Positions 41,174 to 50,612 of a stretch of 64,000 nt of DNA are shown in pieces (positions within the stretch are counted from its first letter, which is position 1; each line of letters begins with the position of its first letter). The stretch is from positions 682,001 to 746,000 of the forward strand of contig NZ_JAKFGN010000002.1 in NCBI RefSeq assembly GCF_021502575.1, read 5' to 3'. A program made the position numbers and the translations under genes. The notes below the pieces were generated by a model. It searched no databases, was not told the origin of the DNA, and was given only the letters and a program-made list of their open reading frames with translations. The stretch is from Bradyrhizobium sp. G127. Its GTDB lineage: Bacteria; Pseudomonadota; Alphaproteobacteria; Rhizobiales; Xanthobacteraceae.

Positions 41174-43264
41174 ATGATTCTGTTTTCTAGATATTCTCCA
41201 ACGGCGAAACTACGCCTTTCATTCGCGGCGGCGTGCCTTGCGGGCACAGCGCTGATAACACCCGCCCTCGCGCAGGAGGCAACATCGTTGCCGCCCGTCA
41301 ACGTCGATGCGAGCCGCATTTCTGGCGGCATTGTCGGCGCATCGACATCGGTCATCACCGCGGAGGACATCGCGCGTTCGCCAGGCCAGACCGTTCAGGA
41401 CGTGCTGGCGACCGTGCCTGGCATTCAACTGCAAAGTCTGTTCGGCGGTGTGAATGGCGCAGGCACCACTGTCGATGTCCGAGGATTCGGCGCGTTCGCA
41501 ACGGCGAATACGCTCATTCTTATCAACGGTCGTCGCATCAACGATCTCGACCTTGCGGGCGTCGATCTCTCGACAATCCCTCTCCAGTCGATCGAACGCA
41601 TCGAAGTGACGAAAGGCAACAGCGGCGCGGTGCTTTACGGCGATAACGCCGTCGGCGGCGTTATCAACGTCATCACAAAAACCGGGGCGAGCGTCGGCAA
41701 GCCGATCCAGATGCGGGTCGAAGGCGGTGTGGGCTCGTTCAATTCGAGCCAAGGCAACGTCTCCCTCACCACCAATCACGGCCCGTGGTCGTCGGCAGCA
41801 TTCGCCAATGCCTTCAAGTCGGACGGTTATCGCGTCAACAATGCTACCGATCAGCGCAACGCCGTCGGCGAGGTCCGCTACACCACGCCGGATTTCAGCG
41901 CATTCCTGAACCTGTCGGGCGACGACCAGCATATCGGCCTCCCTGGTGGCAGACTGGTCACCCCCCTCATCAACGAACTTGCCACCAACAGGCGCGGTGC
42001 CGCGACACCGTTCGACTTCGGCGACAAGCAAGGCGCCAACGCAACAGCCGGGTTCACCAAGACGCTCTGGAATGGGGCCGAACTAATCGTCGACGGCGGC
42101 GTCCGCCACAAATTGCAGCAGGGATCGTTTTTCGGGACCTTCGCCGACAACTATGTCGACAGCACCCTGACGACCTGGTCGATCACGCCGCGCCTGAACA
42201 TCAAGAATGACATCTTCGGCCTGCGATCGAACATTTTGACCGGCATCGATTATTACGACGCAACTTACGACTCCGATCGCAGCAAGGCGAAGGGCCTTGC
42301 CCCGATCCACGCTTACGATCTGTCACAACGCACTGTTGCAGGCTACTGGCAACAAACCATCGGCGTTCTCCCGACCACCGATTTATCCTATGGCGCCCGC
42401 ATTCAGAACGTCAGCATCAGCGCAACGGATCGCTACGATCCCACCGCACCGACACAACCGTTCTATGCCAGCGCGCAGGATGCTCCGCTGAACTCCAGCG
42501 AAACCCAGCATGCCTTGCACATCGGCCTTGAACATCGCTTCACCGACAGCTTTGCTGTTTTCGGCCGCGCTGCTCGAGCTTTTCGTACGCCCAACGTGGA
42601 CGAGCGGGTGGCAGCCGGACCGCATCTCGATCCATTCTTCAATCCGATACCCAGCAACTTCGCCTTGAAGACGCAGACATCATACGACGTCGAGGGCGGC
42701 ATCCGTGTGCGCGCTGGACGGTTCGAGCTTCAGTCCAGCATCTACGACATGCACCTGAAGAACGAGATCCATTTCAACCCGTTCCTTGGATACAATCTCA
42801 ATCTCGACCCGACCCATCGCTACGGGAGCGAAACCAGCTTTTCTCTCGCCGTCACGGACACGGTACGCTTGCGCGGCGGTGTCGCCTACACACGCGCGGT
42901 GTTCGAGGAAGGCCAGTTCACCGGGAACGACGTTCCGCTGGTGTCGCGCGTCAGCGGCAATCTCGGCGCAACCTGGGATGTCTGGCAAAAATATGCAGTG
43001 ATCGACGCAAACGTGCGCTTCTGGGGGGCACGGCGCATGGACAACGACCAGCGCAACAATCAGGCGCTCATTCCGGCCAATGCGACGCTGGACCTGAAAC
43101 TGAGCGGTCAGTACGACCGGTTCTTCTGGTCGGCTTCGGTCATCAACGTCTTCGATACGCTTTACTACGATTACGCCATCGCCAGCCAGTTCACGAGCGG
43201 CAACTACAGCGCTTATCCGCTGCCCGGCCGTGTCTACATGCTCAAGGCGGGCGTGACATTCTGA
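41174..43264 (+). CDS. btuB: TonB-dependent outer membrane receptor, cobalamin (BtuB) type
   Basis: About 696 residues. Signal peptide (ending ALAQ near residue 34), an N-terminal TonB-contact segment, a plug domain (VITAEDIARSPGQTVQDVLA, then IERIEVTKGNSGAVLYGDNA and GGVINVITK), and a C-terminal 22-strand barrel ending in a terminal aromatic, GVTF. The cobalamin riboswitch immediately upstream is the main reason for calling it a B12 or corrinoid receptor. No btuCDF genes are adjacent. The start at 41174 follows GGCGGGACA. The longer frame would lose the signal peptide. Confidence 0.88.
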   Translation: MILFSRYSPTAKLRLSFAAACLAGTALITPALAQEATSLPPVNVDASRISGGIVGASTSVITAEDIARSPGQTVQDVLATVPGIQLQSLFGGVNGAGTTVDVRGFGAFATANTLILINGRRINDLDLAGVDLSTIPLQSIERIEVTKGNSGAVLYGDNAVGGVINVITKTGASVGKPIQMRVEGGVGSFNSSQGNVSLTTNHGPWSSAAFANAFKSDGYRVNNATDQRNAVGEVRYTTPDFSAFLNLSGDDQHIGLPGGRLVTPLINELATNRRGAATPFDFGDKQGANATAGFTKTLWNGAELIVDGGVRHKLQQGSFFGTFADNYVDSTLTTWSITPRLNIKNDIFGLRSNILTGIDYYDATYDSDRSKAKGLAPIHAYDLSQRTVAGYWQQTIGVLPTTDLSYGARIQNVSISATDRYDPTAPTQPFYASAQDAPLNSSETQHALHIGLEHRFTDSFAVFGRAARAFRTPNVDERVAAGPHLDPFFNPIPSNFALKTQTSYDVEGGIRVRAGRFELQSSIYDMHLKNEIHFNPFLGYNLNLDPTHRYGSETSFSLAVTDTVRLRGGVAYTRAVFEEGQFTGNDVPLVSRVSGNLGATWDVWQKYAVIDANVRFWGARRMDNDQRNNQALIPANATLDLKLSGQYDRFFWSASVINVFDTLYYDYAIASQFTSGNYSAYPLPGRVYMLKAGVTF

Positions 43265-43300
43265 TAGAAACTTGAATCTTCAAGGTACGCCAAACAGCCC

Positions 43301-43344
43301 GGCCCGCACTCATCTCACGATGACCGCGGGCCGTTCTTCTTTCC
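43301..43344 (+). terminator. Probable terminator after the receptor gene
   Basis: Stem GGCCCGC/GCGGGCC with an 18-base loop, followed by a pyrimidine-rich tail GTTCTTCTTTCC. Confidence 0.5.
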
Positions 43345-43412
43345 ATGAACCGCTTCGATGCGGGGGCTATGCAATAGCGGCCCAGGGAAATATCAGGAGC
43401 GATCGGTCGCAA

Positions 43413-43664
43413 TCAGAAGTGACGATGCTTCTTCACGATCACGACCTTGTGGCCGTGGCCATGACGGTGGGTATGGACCACCGGGCGGCGATGATGGCGA
43501 TGCTTCTTCACTACAACGACCTGGGCGTGAGCCTTCGCGACCGACGGCTTGACGACGATGGTCTTGGTGACCGGGCCGCGTTCGGTCTTGATGACGGTGG
43601 CTGCCATCGCAGGCGCAGCAAGGACCGAGGTCGCAATCAGCGCGGCGGAAAAGATCTTCAGCAT
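43413..43664 (-). CDS. Small exported histidine-rich protein
   Basis: 83 residues from MLKIFSAALIATSVLAAPAM, a signal peptide ending at about residue 21 (AMA). The mature part alternates Val/Lys strands with a histidine-rich C-terminus (KKHRHHRRPVVHTHRHGHGH and KKHRHF). AGGAGAAACCC precedes this ATG. Histidine density of this kind suggests metal (Ni, Zn, Co or Cu) binding in the periplasm, but nothing else supports a specific metal. It is convergent with the B12 receptor gene. Confidence 0.8.
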   Translation of the reverse strand: MLKIFSAALIATSVLAAPAMAATVIKTERGPVTKTIVVKPSVAKAHAQVVVVKKHRHHRRPVVHTHRHGHGHKVVIVKKHRHF

Positions 43665-43920
43665 GGGTTTCTCCTGTTTCATGCGACCGCCGGTGTGGCC
43701 GGGGCAGCGATCGTCGGAAACAACCCTAGGTCCGGCGCGCTGAACTCAATCTGAAGCGCGACTGCGGCTTTCGTTCATCTGGATGAAAGTTTGGCCATGT
43801 CCGGAGCGATCCAAGGCAGCCGGAAATATGACGCGCATCACGGGAATGTTTGAAACCGCCCGGTGTTTGGGACGTAGAGGCGGTATAGGATCGGCCCAGT
43901 CGATCAACGGGAGAGTCAAC

Positions 43921-44484
43921 ATGCGCATCTTCGCGATCAGGCAGATACCCTTGGTGCTTCTTGTTTCGGCATTCGTCGGGGCACCGGTGTTGGATTCAGC
44001 GTTAGCGGCAGGCTCGGATACACCGTCGCCCCCGCCCGCATCGGAAACCAAATCTTCGCCTCCGTCCAAGAGCAAGAAAAGTGAGAAGAAAAGTGACAAG
44101 AAATCGTCACTCGATGATCCGGCGTTTCTCAAGGGCTATCGCGCGGCCTATGCCACGATCTATGAAAACAACGACTACGCCGCCGCCATTCCGCAGCTCA
44201 AGGCGCTGGGCGAGGACGACCGGGCCGACGTCGCCAACCTGATCGGCTACTCCTATCGCAAGCTCGGAAACTACGAACTGGCCAGCGTCTGGTACGAGCG
44301 CGCGCTGAAGGCCGACCCGAACCATGTCCGCACCTGGCAGTATTACGGCCTGTGGCAGGTCGAACAGGGCAATCGCGAGCAGGCGAAGGTTCACCTCGGC
44401 AAAATCGAAGCCCTCGCCGGCCGCAATAGCGTCGAATACCAGTCGCTGGCCTCCGCGCTGGCGAACGGTCGGACATCGTACTGA
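43921..44484 (+). CDS. Exported TPR-repeat protein
   Basis: 187 residues. Signal peptide to about residue 30, then a Ser/Pro/Lys-rich linker of some 35 residues, and three TPR-like helical pairs (for example ADVANLIGYSYRKLGNYELA then SVWYERALKADPNHVRTWQY). TPR units mediate protein contacts, probably in the periplasm. GGGAGAGTCAAC precedes the ATG. The partner is unknown. A terminator follows. Confidence 0.85.
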   Translation: MRIFAIRQIPLVLLVSAFVGAPVLDSALAAGSDTPSPPPASETKSSPPSKSKKSEKKSDKKSSLDDPAFLKGYRAAYATIYENNDYAAAIPQLKALGEDDRADVANLIGYSYRKLGNYELASVWYERALKADPNHVRTWQYYGLWQVEQGNREQAKVHLGKIEALAGRNSVEYQSLASALANGRTSY

Positions 44485-44563
44485 CCGCCATCCTGCGGAT
44501 GCCCAGTGCCGGTTCTTGACTGACACAGCGTCAACCGCACTTTTGTGGTTAACTGACAGAATA

Positions 44564-44602
44564 GGCCCCGCGGACCGGATACCGGCCGCGCGGGGCTGTT
44601 TT
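44564..44602 (+). terminator. Probable terminator after the TPR gene
   Basis: Outer stem GCCCCGCG/CGCGGGGC with an inner CCGG/CCGG pairing and a short TGTTTT tail, 80 bp after the stop and before the NAD kinase gene. Confidence 0.55.
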
Positions 44603-44702
44603 GCCTGGCCTCTTCGCGCCTCGACAAGCCTCGAAAACCTCGTATAGACGAAGCCCGCGCAGGATCACTCTTGATGCTGCCTACCGGGGCTGACCGATCG
44701 CC

Positions 44703-45482
44703 ATGACGACGCCGAGGAAATATCAGCGGATCGCCTTCGTGGCGGGTCCAAGCACGGAGGCCCAGCAGGCCCTCGCCCAGCTCGTCGCCGTGCACGGCAA
44801 CCGGCCGGCGGAGGATGCCGACGTGGTCGTGGCGCTTGGCGGCGACGGCCTGATGCTGCAAACCCTGCACCAGCACATGCGTTCCGGCATCCCGATCTAC
44901 GGGATGCATCGCGGCACCGTCGGCTTTCTCATGAACGAGTTCAGCCAGCACTCGCTGATCGAACGGCTGGAAGATGCGCGGCTGACCGTGATCAATCCGC
45001 TGCTGATGCGCGCCACCGACATTCACGGCAAGGTGCATATCCACCACGCCATCAACGAGGTCTCGCTGTTCCGGCAGAGCCATCAGGCCGCTCGCCTGCG
45101 GATTCTGGTCGACGAGCACGAGCGGATGGCCGAACTGATCGCCGACGGAATCATGGTGGCGACCCCCGCGGGGTCCACGGCCTACAATCTCTCGGCGCAG
45201 GGTCCGATCCTGCCGATCAACGCCGCGCTGTTCGCGCTGACGCCGATCAGCCCGTTCCGCCCTCGCCGCTGGCGCGGCGCGCTGCTGCCCAATACCGCGT
45301 TCGTTGTGTTCGAGGTGCTCGAAAGCGACAAGCGGCCGGTCGCGGCCGTCGCCGACCACGACGAGGCGCGCGACGTCAAGCGCGTCGAAATCATAGCGGA
45401 CAAGACCATTTCGATCCGCATGCTGTTCGACCCCGGCCACAGCCTGGAAGAGCGCATCCTGAGCGAGCAGTTCGGGTTCTGA
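44703..45482 (+). CDS. nadK: NAD kinase
   Basis: 259 residues, the short alphaproteobacterial form. It makes NADP from NAD and ATP (or polyphosphate). The GGDG motif is in [16 protein letters not shown] at about residue 45, NEVSLFR is the adenine-site Asn-Glu motif, and a third block is [21 protein letters not shown] monocistronic housekeeping gene. Confidence 0.95.
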   Translation: MTTPRKYQRIAFVAGPSTEAQQALAQLVAVHGNRPAEDADVVVALGGDGLMLQTLHQHMRSGIPIYGMHRGTVGFLMNEFSQHSLIERLEDARLTVINPLLMRATDIHGKVHIHHAINEVSLFRQSHQAARLRILVDEHERMAELIADGIMVATPAGSTAYNLSAQGPILPINAALFALTPISPFRPRRWRGALLPNTAFVVFEVLESDKRPVAAVADHDEARDVKRVEIIADKTISIRMLFDPGHSLEERILSEQFGF

Positions 45483-45583
45483 TCCAGGGCCCCGGTCCGG
45501 CTTGGATAACCATTCATTAACGGCGGCTGCATATAGTTAACGCGCGGTGTACCTGGCGTCAGGTGCGCCACCTCGGGCTGCGC

Positions 45584-46129
45584 ATGTTCATTATCGATTT
45601 CAACAAGCTGCGGTTTCTCGTCTGTGACGACAATGCGCATATGCGACGCATCCTGCGTACGCTGCTGCATTCGTTCGGCGCGCGCGAAGTCTACGAGGCT
45701 GAGGATGGCGCCACCGCGCTGGAAATGTTCTCCCACTATGTCCCGGACATCGTCATCACCGACTGGTCGATGCCGATCTTCGACGGGCTGGAGCTTGCGC
45801 AAATGATCCGCCAACCGGAAGCCGCAGGCAATCCTTACGCCCCGATCATCATGCTGACCGGCCATTCCGAGAAGCGCCGCGTCATGGTGGCGCGCGACGC
45901 CGGCGTCACCGAATTTCTCGCCAAGCCGATCTCCGCCAAAGGGCTTTATCAGCGCATCCTCAACGTCGTGGCCAACCCCCGCCCCTTCATCAAGACCAAG
46001 AACTATTTCGGGCCGGATCGCCGCCGCAACACCAATAATACCTACATCGGCGTCGAACGCCGTGTGGGCGGAAAAGTCGAAATCATGCAGCAGCCGTCGC
46101 TGCTCGAAAAAGCCCGTTCCGGAAGTTAG
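45584..46129 (+). CDS. Single-domain response regulator with C-terminal tail
   Basis: About 181 residues. A CheY-like receiver (about 8-125) has acidic residues Asp15 and Asp16, phospho-acceptor Asp60 (VITDWSMPIFDG) and Lys114 (FLAKPIS). After it comes a 55-residue basic tail (GPDRRRNTNNTYIGVERRVG) with no known output domain. A GTG seven codons upstream could also serve as start. It is followed after 7 bp by an Hpt-protein gene, so the pair probably exchanges phosphate. No kinase gene is close. Confidence 0.87.
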   Translation: MFIIDFNKLRFLVCDDNAHMRRILRTLLHSFGAREVYEAEDGATALEMFSHYVPDIVITDWSMPIFDGLELAQMIRQPEAAGNPYAPIIMLTGHSEKRRVMVARDAGVTEFLAKPISAKGLYQRILNVVANPRPFIKTKNYFGPDRRRNTNNTYIGVERRVGGKVEIMQQPSLLEKARSGS

Positions 46130-46136
46130 GACAATC

Positions 46137-46715
46137 ATGGCCCGCAAGCCGCCCACCGACGTCAAGGTCGATACCTTCGCGGACCATCAGGTCATCTCGC
46201 AGCCGAATCCGCTACGAAAGATGGTGCGATATGCCGAAGAAAACGAGATCGACGATCCCGTCGCGCGCGCCGAGCAGGCTCTTGCCGGTCTTGCCGGCGA
46301 GTTCAACAACTGGATGCAGGTGGAGTGCGAACGGCTGAGCGCAGCCTACGCAGCGATCCAGCGTGACGGACTGAACGGCCAGAATCACGAAGAACTGTTC
46401 CGCGCGGCCCATGACATCAAGGGTGGCGCGGCGACCTTCGGCTATCCCACGGCCGCCGCCGCCGCGGAAAGCCTGTGCCGGATCATCGAACACGCGCCGG
46501 ATCTGGCGAAGGTGCCAGGCGAACTGGTGCTGCATCACGTCAACGCCATCCTTGCCATCTTCCGCGAGCAATCCCGGATCGATGCCCTCGGCATGGCGGA
46601 CGAACTGAGCAAGCGCCTGCGCGGCGTGGCGGATGAATTTCTCATCCACGCCAACCGCGACCGGCCCGAGCATCTCGAAGCGGTGCTTGCGCCAAGCATC
46701 GTGCCGGAAAACTGA
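46137..46715 (+). CDS. Histidine phosphotransfer (Hpt) domain protein
   Basis: 192 residues. The Hpt four-helix bundle lies at about 70-165, with phospho-accepting His92 in AAHDIKGGAATFGYPTAA. The N-terminal 50 residues are probably flexible. The stop of the response regulator gene and the start here are 7 bp apart, with AGGACA as ribosome site. The pair looks like the middle and end of a phosphorelay whose kinase lies elsewhere. HWE or hybrid kinases are possible donors. Confidence 0.85.
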   Translation: MARKPPTDVKVDTFADHQVISQPNPLRKMVRYAEENEIDDPVARAEQALAGLAGEFNNWMQVECERLSAAYAAIQRDGLNGQNHEELFRAAHDIKGGAATFGYPTAAAAAESLCRIIEHAPDLAKVPGELVLHHVNAILAIFREQSRIDALGMADELSKRLRGVADEFLIHANRDRPEHLEAVLAPSIVPEN

Positions 46716-46748
46716 CACACCCGCGATGTCGTCCCGATCCTAACTCGC

Positions 46749-46894
46749 CGTCACCCTGAGGTACCGTAGCGAAGCAATAGGCGTTCGAAAGAACGCCGTT
46801 CTTCGAACGGCTGGGCCTCGAAGGGCGACGGCGTTATTCTGATCAGTCATCCTTCGAGGCTCGCCGCAAACGCGGCTCGCATCTCAGGATGACG
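46749..46894. repeat. Dispersed inverted-repeat element, copy 2
   Basis: Ends CGTCACCCTGAGGT and ATCTCAGGATGACG are slightly diverged. The right half (CCTTCGAGGCTCGCCGCAAA) is shared with copies at 23700 and 63073. It carries an extra internal insertion with its own small dyad (GTTCGAAAGAAC). It lies between the convergent Hpt and DUF2336 genes. Confidence 0.82.
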
Positions 46895-46933
46895 ATTCAT
46901 AATTTTTGGATAAATGCGTCGGTTATTGAAACA

Positions 46934-48289
46934 CTACGCCGCGATCAGCCGGTCGTCATAACCGTAGTCGTTTTCACGGTAGCCGCGTTCGACGTACCCA
47001 GTCGCCTCTGCGTAATCGTCAACCTCTGCATACTCATCGGCCTGCGCGTATTCATCGGTCGCTACGTAGTCATCGGCGCCGGTGTCGTCCTGATACGCGT
47101 CCTCGTAGTCGATCTGCTCGAAAGCGACGTGAGCGTTCAGCGTATCGATAAAATCATCGGCGGCGAGTTCATCACAATACAGTCGCGCTTCCTCGCGCGC
47201 GGATTCCGTCGCAAAGCGTCGCAGCAGGATGAGCAGCGGCTCGGCCACTGTCTCCGCGGTTTCGCAATGGGTCAGCACGCGCTCGACCATCCGCCGGCGC
47301 AGCCGCGTCGCACCGCCCACCGAGCCGACAAATCCGATCTCGTGGCTGGCTTCGAGCGCGGCGCGAAAGGCCGAATGCGTCGATTCCGGAAGACCCGCTT
47401 TCGCAAGCAGCGCTTTCAGACTGATGCCGCCGCGATCGTGCACGATCGCCGCGACCCGGCTGCGCGGCAGGCCGGACAGCTCCACCAGCGATTCCTCGAA
47501 CAAGTCGGTATTGCCGGATAACAGCGCGCGCAGGATCAAACCGGTATTGAGTTGGCCGACCGAGCGCAAATGCCGGATCAGCGCGGTCATCTCCTCGCCG
47601 CGCGTCTGCGCCGCGATGTTGACCGTGGCACGCTCCATCGCTTCGACCGCAACGCGCAGCGCGCGATCCGGGTTCAGCCACGCGCGCCCTGCGACGAACT
47701 GCGTGAGCGTATTGGACAGTTTTTCCGCAAGCATCAGCCGGATCGCGGCCGGCAGATCGTTCAGCATCAGCAGCGACTCGCGGATCGCGGCAAGATGCCC
47801 GTGCCGGTCGGCGATGCGGGTCAGTGAAAATGGCACCAGTTCGGCAATCGGATTTTCGATCAGCTCGAGTGTCGCCGCGGCGCACCCGACTTCGGCGATC
47901 GCCGCACAGACCGAGGCAGGCAGATCGGAGCGGCGCGCAATGGCGCATTGTGTTTCGGAATTTCCGGTCGCAACCATGTCCACAAGATCGGCGTCGAGCA
48001 GCAGCGGCGAGTGCTCAAGGATCGGCATGGCCACCGAAGCCTGATCGACAGCCAGCGCGGCGATAATCGCGGGCGGCGCATCGACGGCATGGGCGAAGAC
48101 CTCGGCCATCGCTTGCCGGACCAGCGGGGAGGCATCGTCGAGAAGCATCAACAGCGCACCTTCAGCGGCGGCGCGATCATCCTCCGACAGATCGGAAACG
48201 AGCCAGGCGCGAGCCAGACACCGCGTCGCTTCTGCGCGCTCCCCCGCGGGAGCAGTGCGAACCCAGGTAATGAACTGCCGAACGATCAT
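46934..48289 (-). CDS. DUF2336 (HEAT-like repeat) protein
   Basis: 451 residues. The body is made of helical repeats of about 30 residues (LARAWLVSDLSEDDRAAAEG, ALLMLLDDASPLVRQAMAEV, and so on) that match the alphaproteobacterial DUF2336 family. The last 70 residues are acidic and Tyr/Asp/Glu-rich (DEYAQADEYAEVDDYAEATG), probably unstructured. It is cytoplasmic. The function is not established, and a role as a scaffold in regulation is a guess. Convergent with the receiver/Hpt operon. Confidence 0.85.
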   Translation of the reverse strand: MIVRQFITWVRTAPAGERAEATRCLARAWLVSDLSEDDRAAAEGALLMLLDDASPLVRQAMAEVFAHAVDAPPAIIAALAVDQASVAMPILEHSPLLLDADLVDMVATGNSETQCAIARRSDLPASVCAAIAEVGCAAATLELIENPIAELVPFSLTRIADRHGHLAAIRESLLMLNDLPAAIRLMLAEKLSNTLTQFVAGRAWLNPDRALRVAVEAMERATVNIAAQTRGEEMTALIRHLRSVGQLNTGLILRALLSGNTDLFEESLVELSGLPRSRVAAIVHDRGGISLKALLAKAGLPESTHSAFRAALEASHEIGFVGSVGGATRLRRRMVERVLTHCETAETVAEPLLILLRRFATESAREEARLYCDELAADDFIDTLNAHVAFEQIDYEDAYQDDTGADDYVATDEYAQADEYAEVDDYAEATGYVERGYRENDYGYDDRLIAA

Positions 48290-48533
48290 GGGTGTTCCGG
48301 CTTACGCAACATGCCAAGGCACCGCGACGCGACGCCACTGTCAGAAAACGTAAACCATGACACTTAAGAAAACGTTCACCATAACCGTCTGCGTTCATTG
48401 AGGTTTTGTTAACCTCGGCGACGGCGCCAGCGCGGGGCTGACGCGCGCGCTGAATCCCCGGAACTTCACGCAAAAGATTCAACGTCAAGATGAGTCCCAA
48501 CAAGGACATCCGACTCAAAGCTGAATCAAAACC

Positions 48534-49259
48534 TCAGCCTTGAAATGCGCTCCAGAGCATCGACAAGCCGGCGACCAGCATCAGACCATCCATCAGCAGA
48601 CGGAATGACTCGGGATCGAGCCGCAGCACGAAACGCTTGGCGACGAATGCGCCTGCGAACAGCGACGATCCGGCGATGAGCCCCTTGAGCAGGATGTCGA
48701 ACGGCAACGCATCGAAGCGCCGGAACGTCAGCGCCTTGCTGATATAGATCGCCAATGAACTGGCGGCTTCGGTGCCGAGCAGCGCGCCTTTCACGAGGCC
48801 ATAGGACATGAAGATCGGCACCGTCATCGGCCCGGTCGAAGCGACGATGCCGGTGAGATAACCGGCGGCGGCGCCCACTACCGCCATCGACCACAGCGGC
48901 AGTGTGAAGTTGCGCGCCGCAAGCCACCGCCGCAGCGGAATCATCGCAATCAGAAACACGCCGATGGCGATGTCCACCGTGTGCGACGGCAGCGCCAGCA
49001 GCGTCCGCGCGCCGAGCACGGCGGCAGGCACCCCGGGAATCGAATACGCGGCGACGGCCCGCCAGTCGACCTCGCGCCACCACACCATGATGCGGGACAG
49101 GTTCGCCATGATGGCGGCAATGGCCATGATCGGAACCGCCTGCTTCGGTCCGAAGGAATAGGCCAGCACCGGCAGCAGCATGATCGATGAACCGGTGCCG
49201 ACGATGCCGCTAAGGACGCCGGCGATGAGGCCGACGGTGAGAACGAAGACGTAGATCAA
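48534..49259 (-). CDS. TauE/SafE family sulfite/organosulfur exporter-type membrane protein
   Basis: 241 residues, about seven or eight membrane helices. It begins FVLTVGLIAGVLSGIVGTGS, a typical first repeat with GxGG-like glycine pattern, and the second repeat is GAAAGYLTGIVASTGPMTVP. Family members export sulfite, sulfoacetate or related anions. There is no sulfur gene next to it, so the substrate is open. Confidence 0.86.
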   Translation of the reverse strand: MIYVFVLTVGLIAGVLSGIVGTGSSIMLLPVLAYSFGPKQAVPIMAIAAIMANLSRIMVWWREVDWRAVAAYSIPGVPAAVLGARTLLALPSHTVDIAIGVFLIAMIPLRRWLAARNFTLPLWSMAVVGAAAGYLTGIVASTGPMTVPIFMSYGLVKGALLGTEAASSLAIYISKALTFRRFDALPFDILLKGLIAGSSLFAGAFVAKRFVLRLDPESFRLLMDGLMLVAGLSMLWSAFQG

Positions 49260-49352
49260 GGATGCCTATCCCGGGGCAATGATCGCAATGAGACGGGAAA
49301 TACTGCCGGATTCGACAGGATCAGGCCAATTGTTCAGGAGAAGAGCTGCGTC

Positions 49353-50339
49353 TTACCCGCTGAACACGCCCGTGGAATCGCTGAACAGGCCGAGTCCCTG
49401 CGGAGTATCCATTCTGGCAGGACCGCCCGGTGCTACCGGCCGCGTCAGCGAACCGCTGTTGCCCCAGAGTTCCTGCACGGTGGCAGAGACAGGCTGGGCG
49501 CGGTCGCCGGTCTGGAACAGCGAGCGGAACACCGGCTCGTTCGGGGTTTGCGCGGAGGCGACCTGCATCGGCGCAGCGACCGGTGCTTGGGCCTGCGGAA
49601 AGCGCGAGAGATAGGCCGCATTGTCGACCGATGCCACCGCCATGCGCGATTGTCCCGGCGTGACGCCGGCTGCCGCCATCGCGGTGCGCGCCGTCTGGGA
49701 ATTCGCAGCAGCGTCGTAACGCGACGTCAGCACCGAATAGACCTGCGACACGCTTCGGGCGCTGCCGTCGCGATTGTAGAAGATGGAACGGTTCGCCGCT
49801 GCGGCGCTCGGAAACAGCGCCGGGCCGGACGCGTTCGGACTGTCTTCGGCCTTCGAAATCAGTTTCGATGCACCGCCGACGCCCATGAAATGCGCGATGT
49901 AGAGTTCGCCGTCGGTCGGACGCCGGCCGATCGCGCCGGTCAGCTTGAAGCTGTTGGATTGCGTCAACACGCCCGCCATCGCAGCATTGGCGGCTGGATC
50001 GTCGCGCAGCTTGAGGATCTCGTCCCGCGTGGACGGATCGCCGACCGAATAGCTGCCTGACGAGGATTTCGAGATGGCGTCGGCATATTTGCCGAATCCG
50101 AACGTCGCGCCCGCCTCTTTCACGGTGCCGAGCCAGGTCTGCTCGATAAACTGATAGAGGCCCCGCGCCGACGACGTGGAGGCTTGCGCCTTCGGATTGA
50201 GATTGGATTCGATCTTCGCCGCCGAGATCAGATACTCGAAACTCGCGCCGGTGGCATTGGCGGCATTCTTGATCGTGCCCGCGATTTGCGCGCGCGCAGA
50301 GTCCAGCCCGGTGGTTATGGTTGAAGTATCGACCGCCAT
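49353..50339 (-). CDS. Lytic transglycosylase (SLT domain) protein
   Basis: 328 residues. The SLT domain lies at about 25-140, with catalytic Glu44 in SAAKIESNLNPKAQAST and the partner segment SSARGLYQFIEQTWLGTVKE. It cleaves peptidoglycan glycan strands. No signal peptide is visible, and the C-terminal 170 residues are low-complexity (Ala, Gln, Pro) and may mediate attachment. Cytosolic-looking SLT proteins of this kind often ride with flagellar or secretion systems, but none is near. Confidence 0.85.
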   Translation of the reverse strand: MAVDTSTITTGLDSARAQIAGTIKNAANATGASFEYLISAAKIESNLNPKAQASTSSARGLYQFIEQTWLGTVKEAGATFGFGKYADAISKSSSGSYSVGDPSTRDEILKLRDDPAANAAMAGVLTQSNSFKLTGAIGRRPTDGELYIAHFMGVGGASKLISKAEDSPNASGPALFPSAAAANRSIFYNRDGSARSVSQVYSVLTSRYDAAANSQTARTAMAAAGVTPGQSRMAVASVDNAAYLSRFPQAQAPVAAPMQVASAQTPNEPVFRSLFQTGDRAQPVSATVQELWGNSGSLTRPVAPGGPARMDTPQGLGLFSDSTGVFSG

Positions 50340-50456
50340 GTGTGGTGCCCGCTCCCCAGGAACCTCATATACCGTGCCGCAATTATGGTTAACGAAGGGT
50401 TAATGCGGGACCACCGAGCTTACAGACTCTCATTGAGCCGATGGCTTTAGCAACTG

Positions 50457-50574
50457 GTCGTCCCGGCGGAGGCCGGGACCCATCATCCCTGTCGTCGTTG
50501 TTATGCTGGAAGCCCGCGATCCATTCATACCCGAGAACTTGGTGGTTATGGGTCCCGGCCTTCGCCGGGACGAC
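50457..50574. repeat. Second type of dispersed inverted-repeat element
   Basis: 27-bp ends (starting GTCGTCCCGGCGGAGGCCGG and ending in its complement at 50548-50574) differ at one base and enclose 64 bp. It is between hisI and the transglycosylase gene. Each arm also forms its own small hairpin (CCCGGC-GGAG-GCCGGG). No coding capacity. The 273-bp interval holds nothing else recognised. Confidence 0.8.
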
Positions 50575-50612
50575 GCCTTACGTTCAGCGAACATCCGTCA
50601 GGTAACGGCTGC

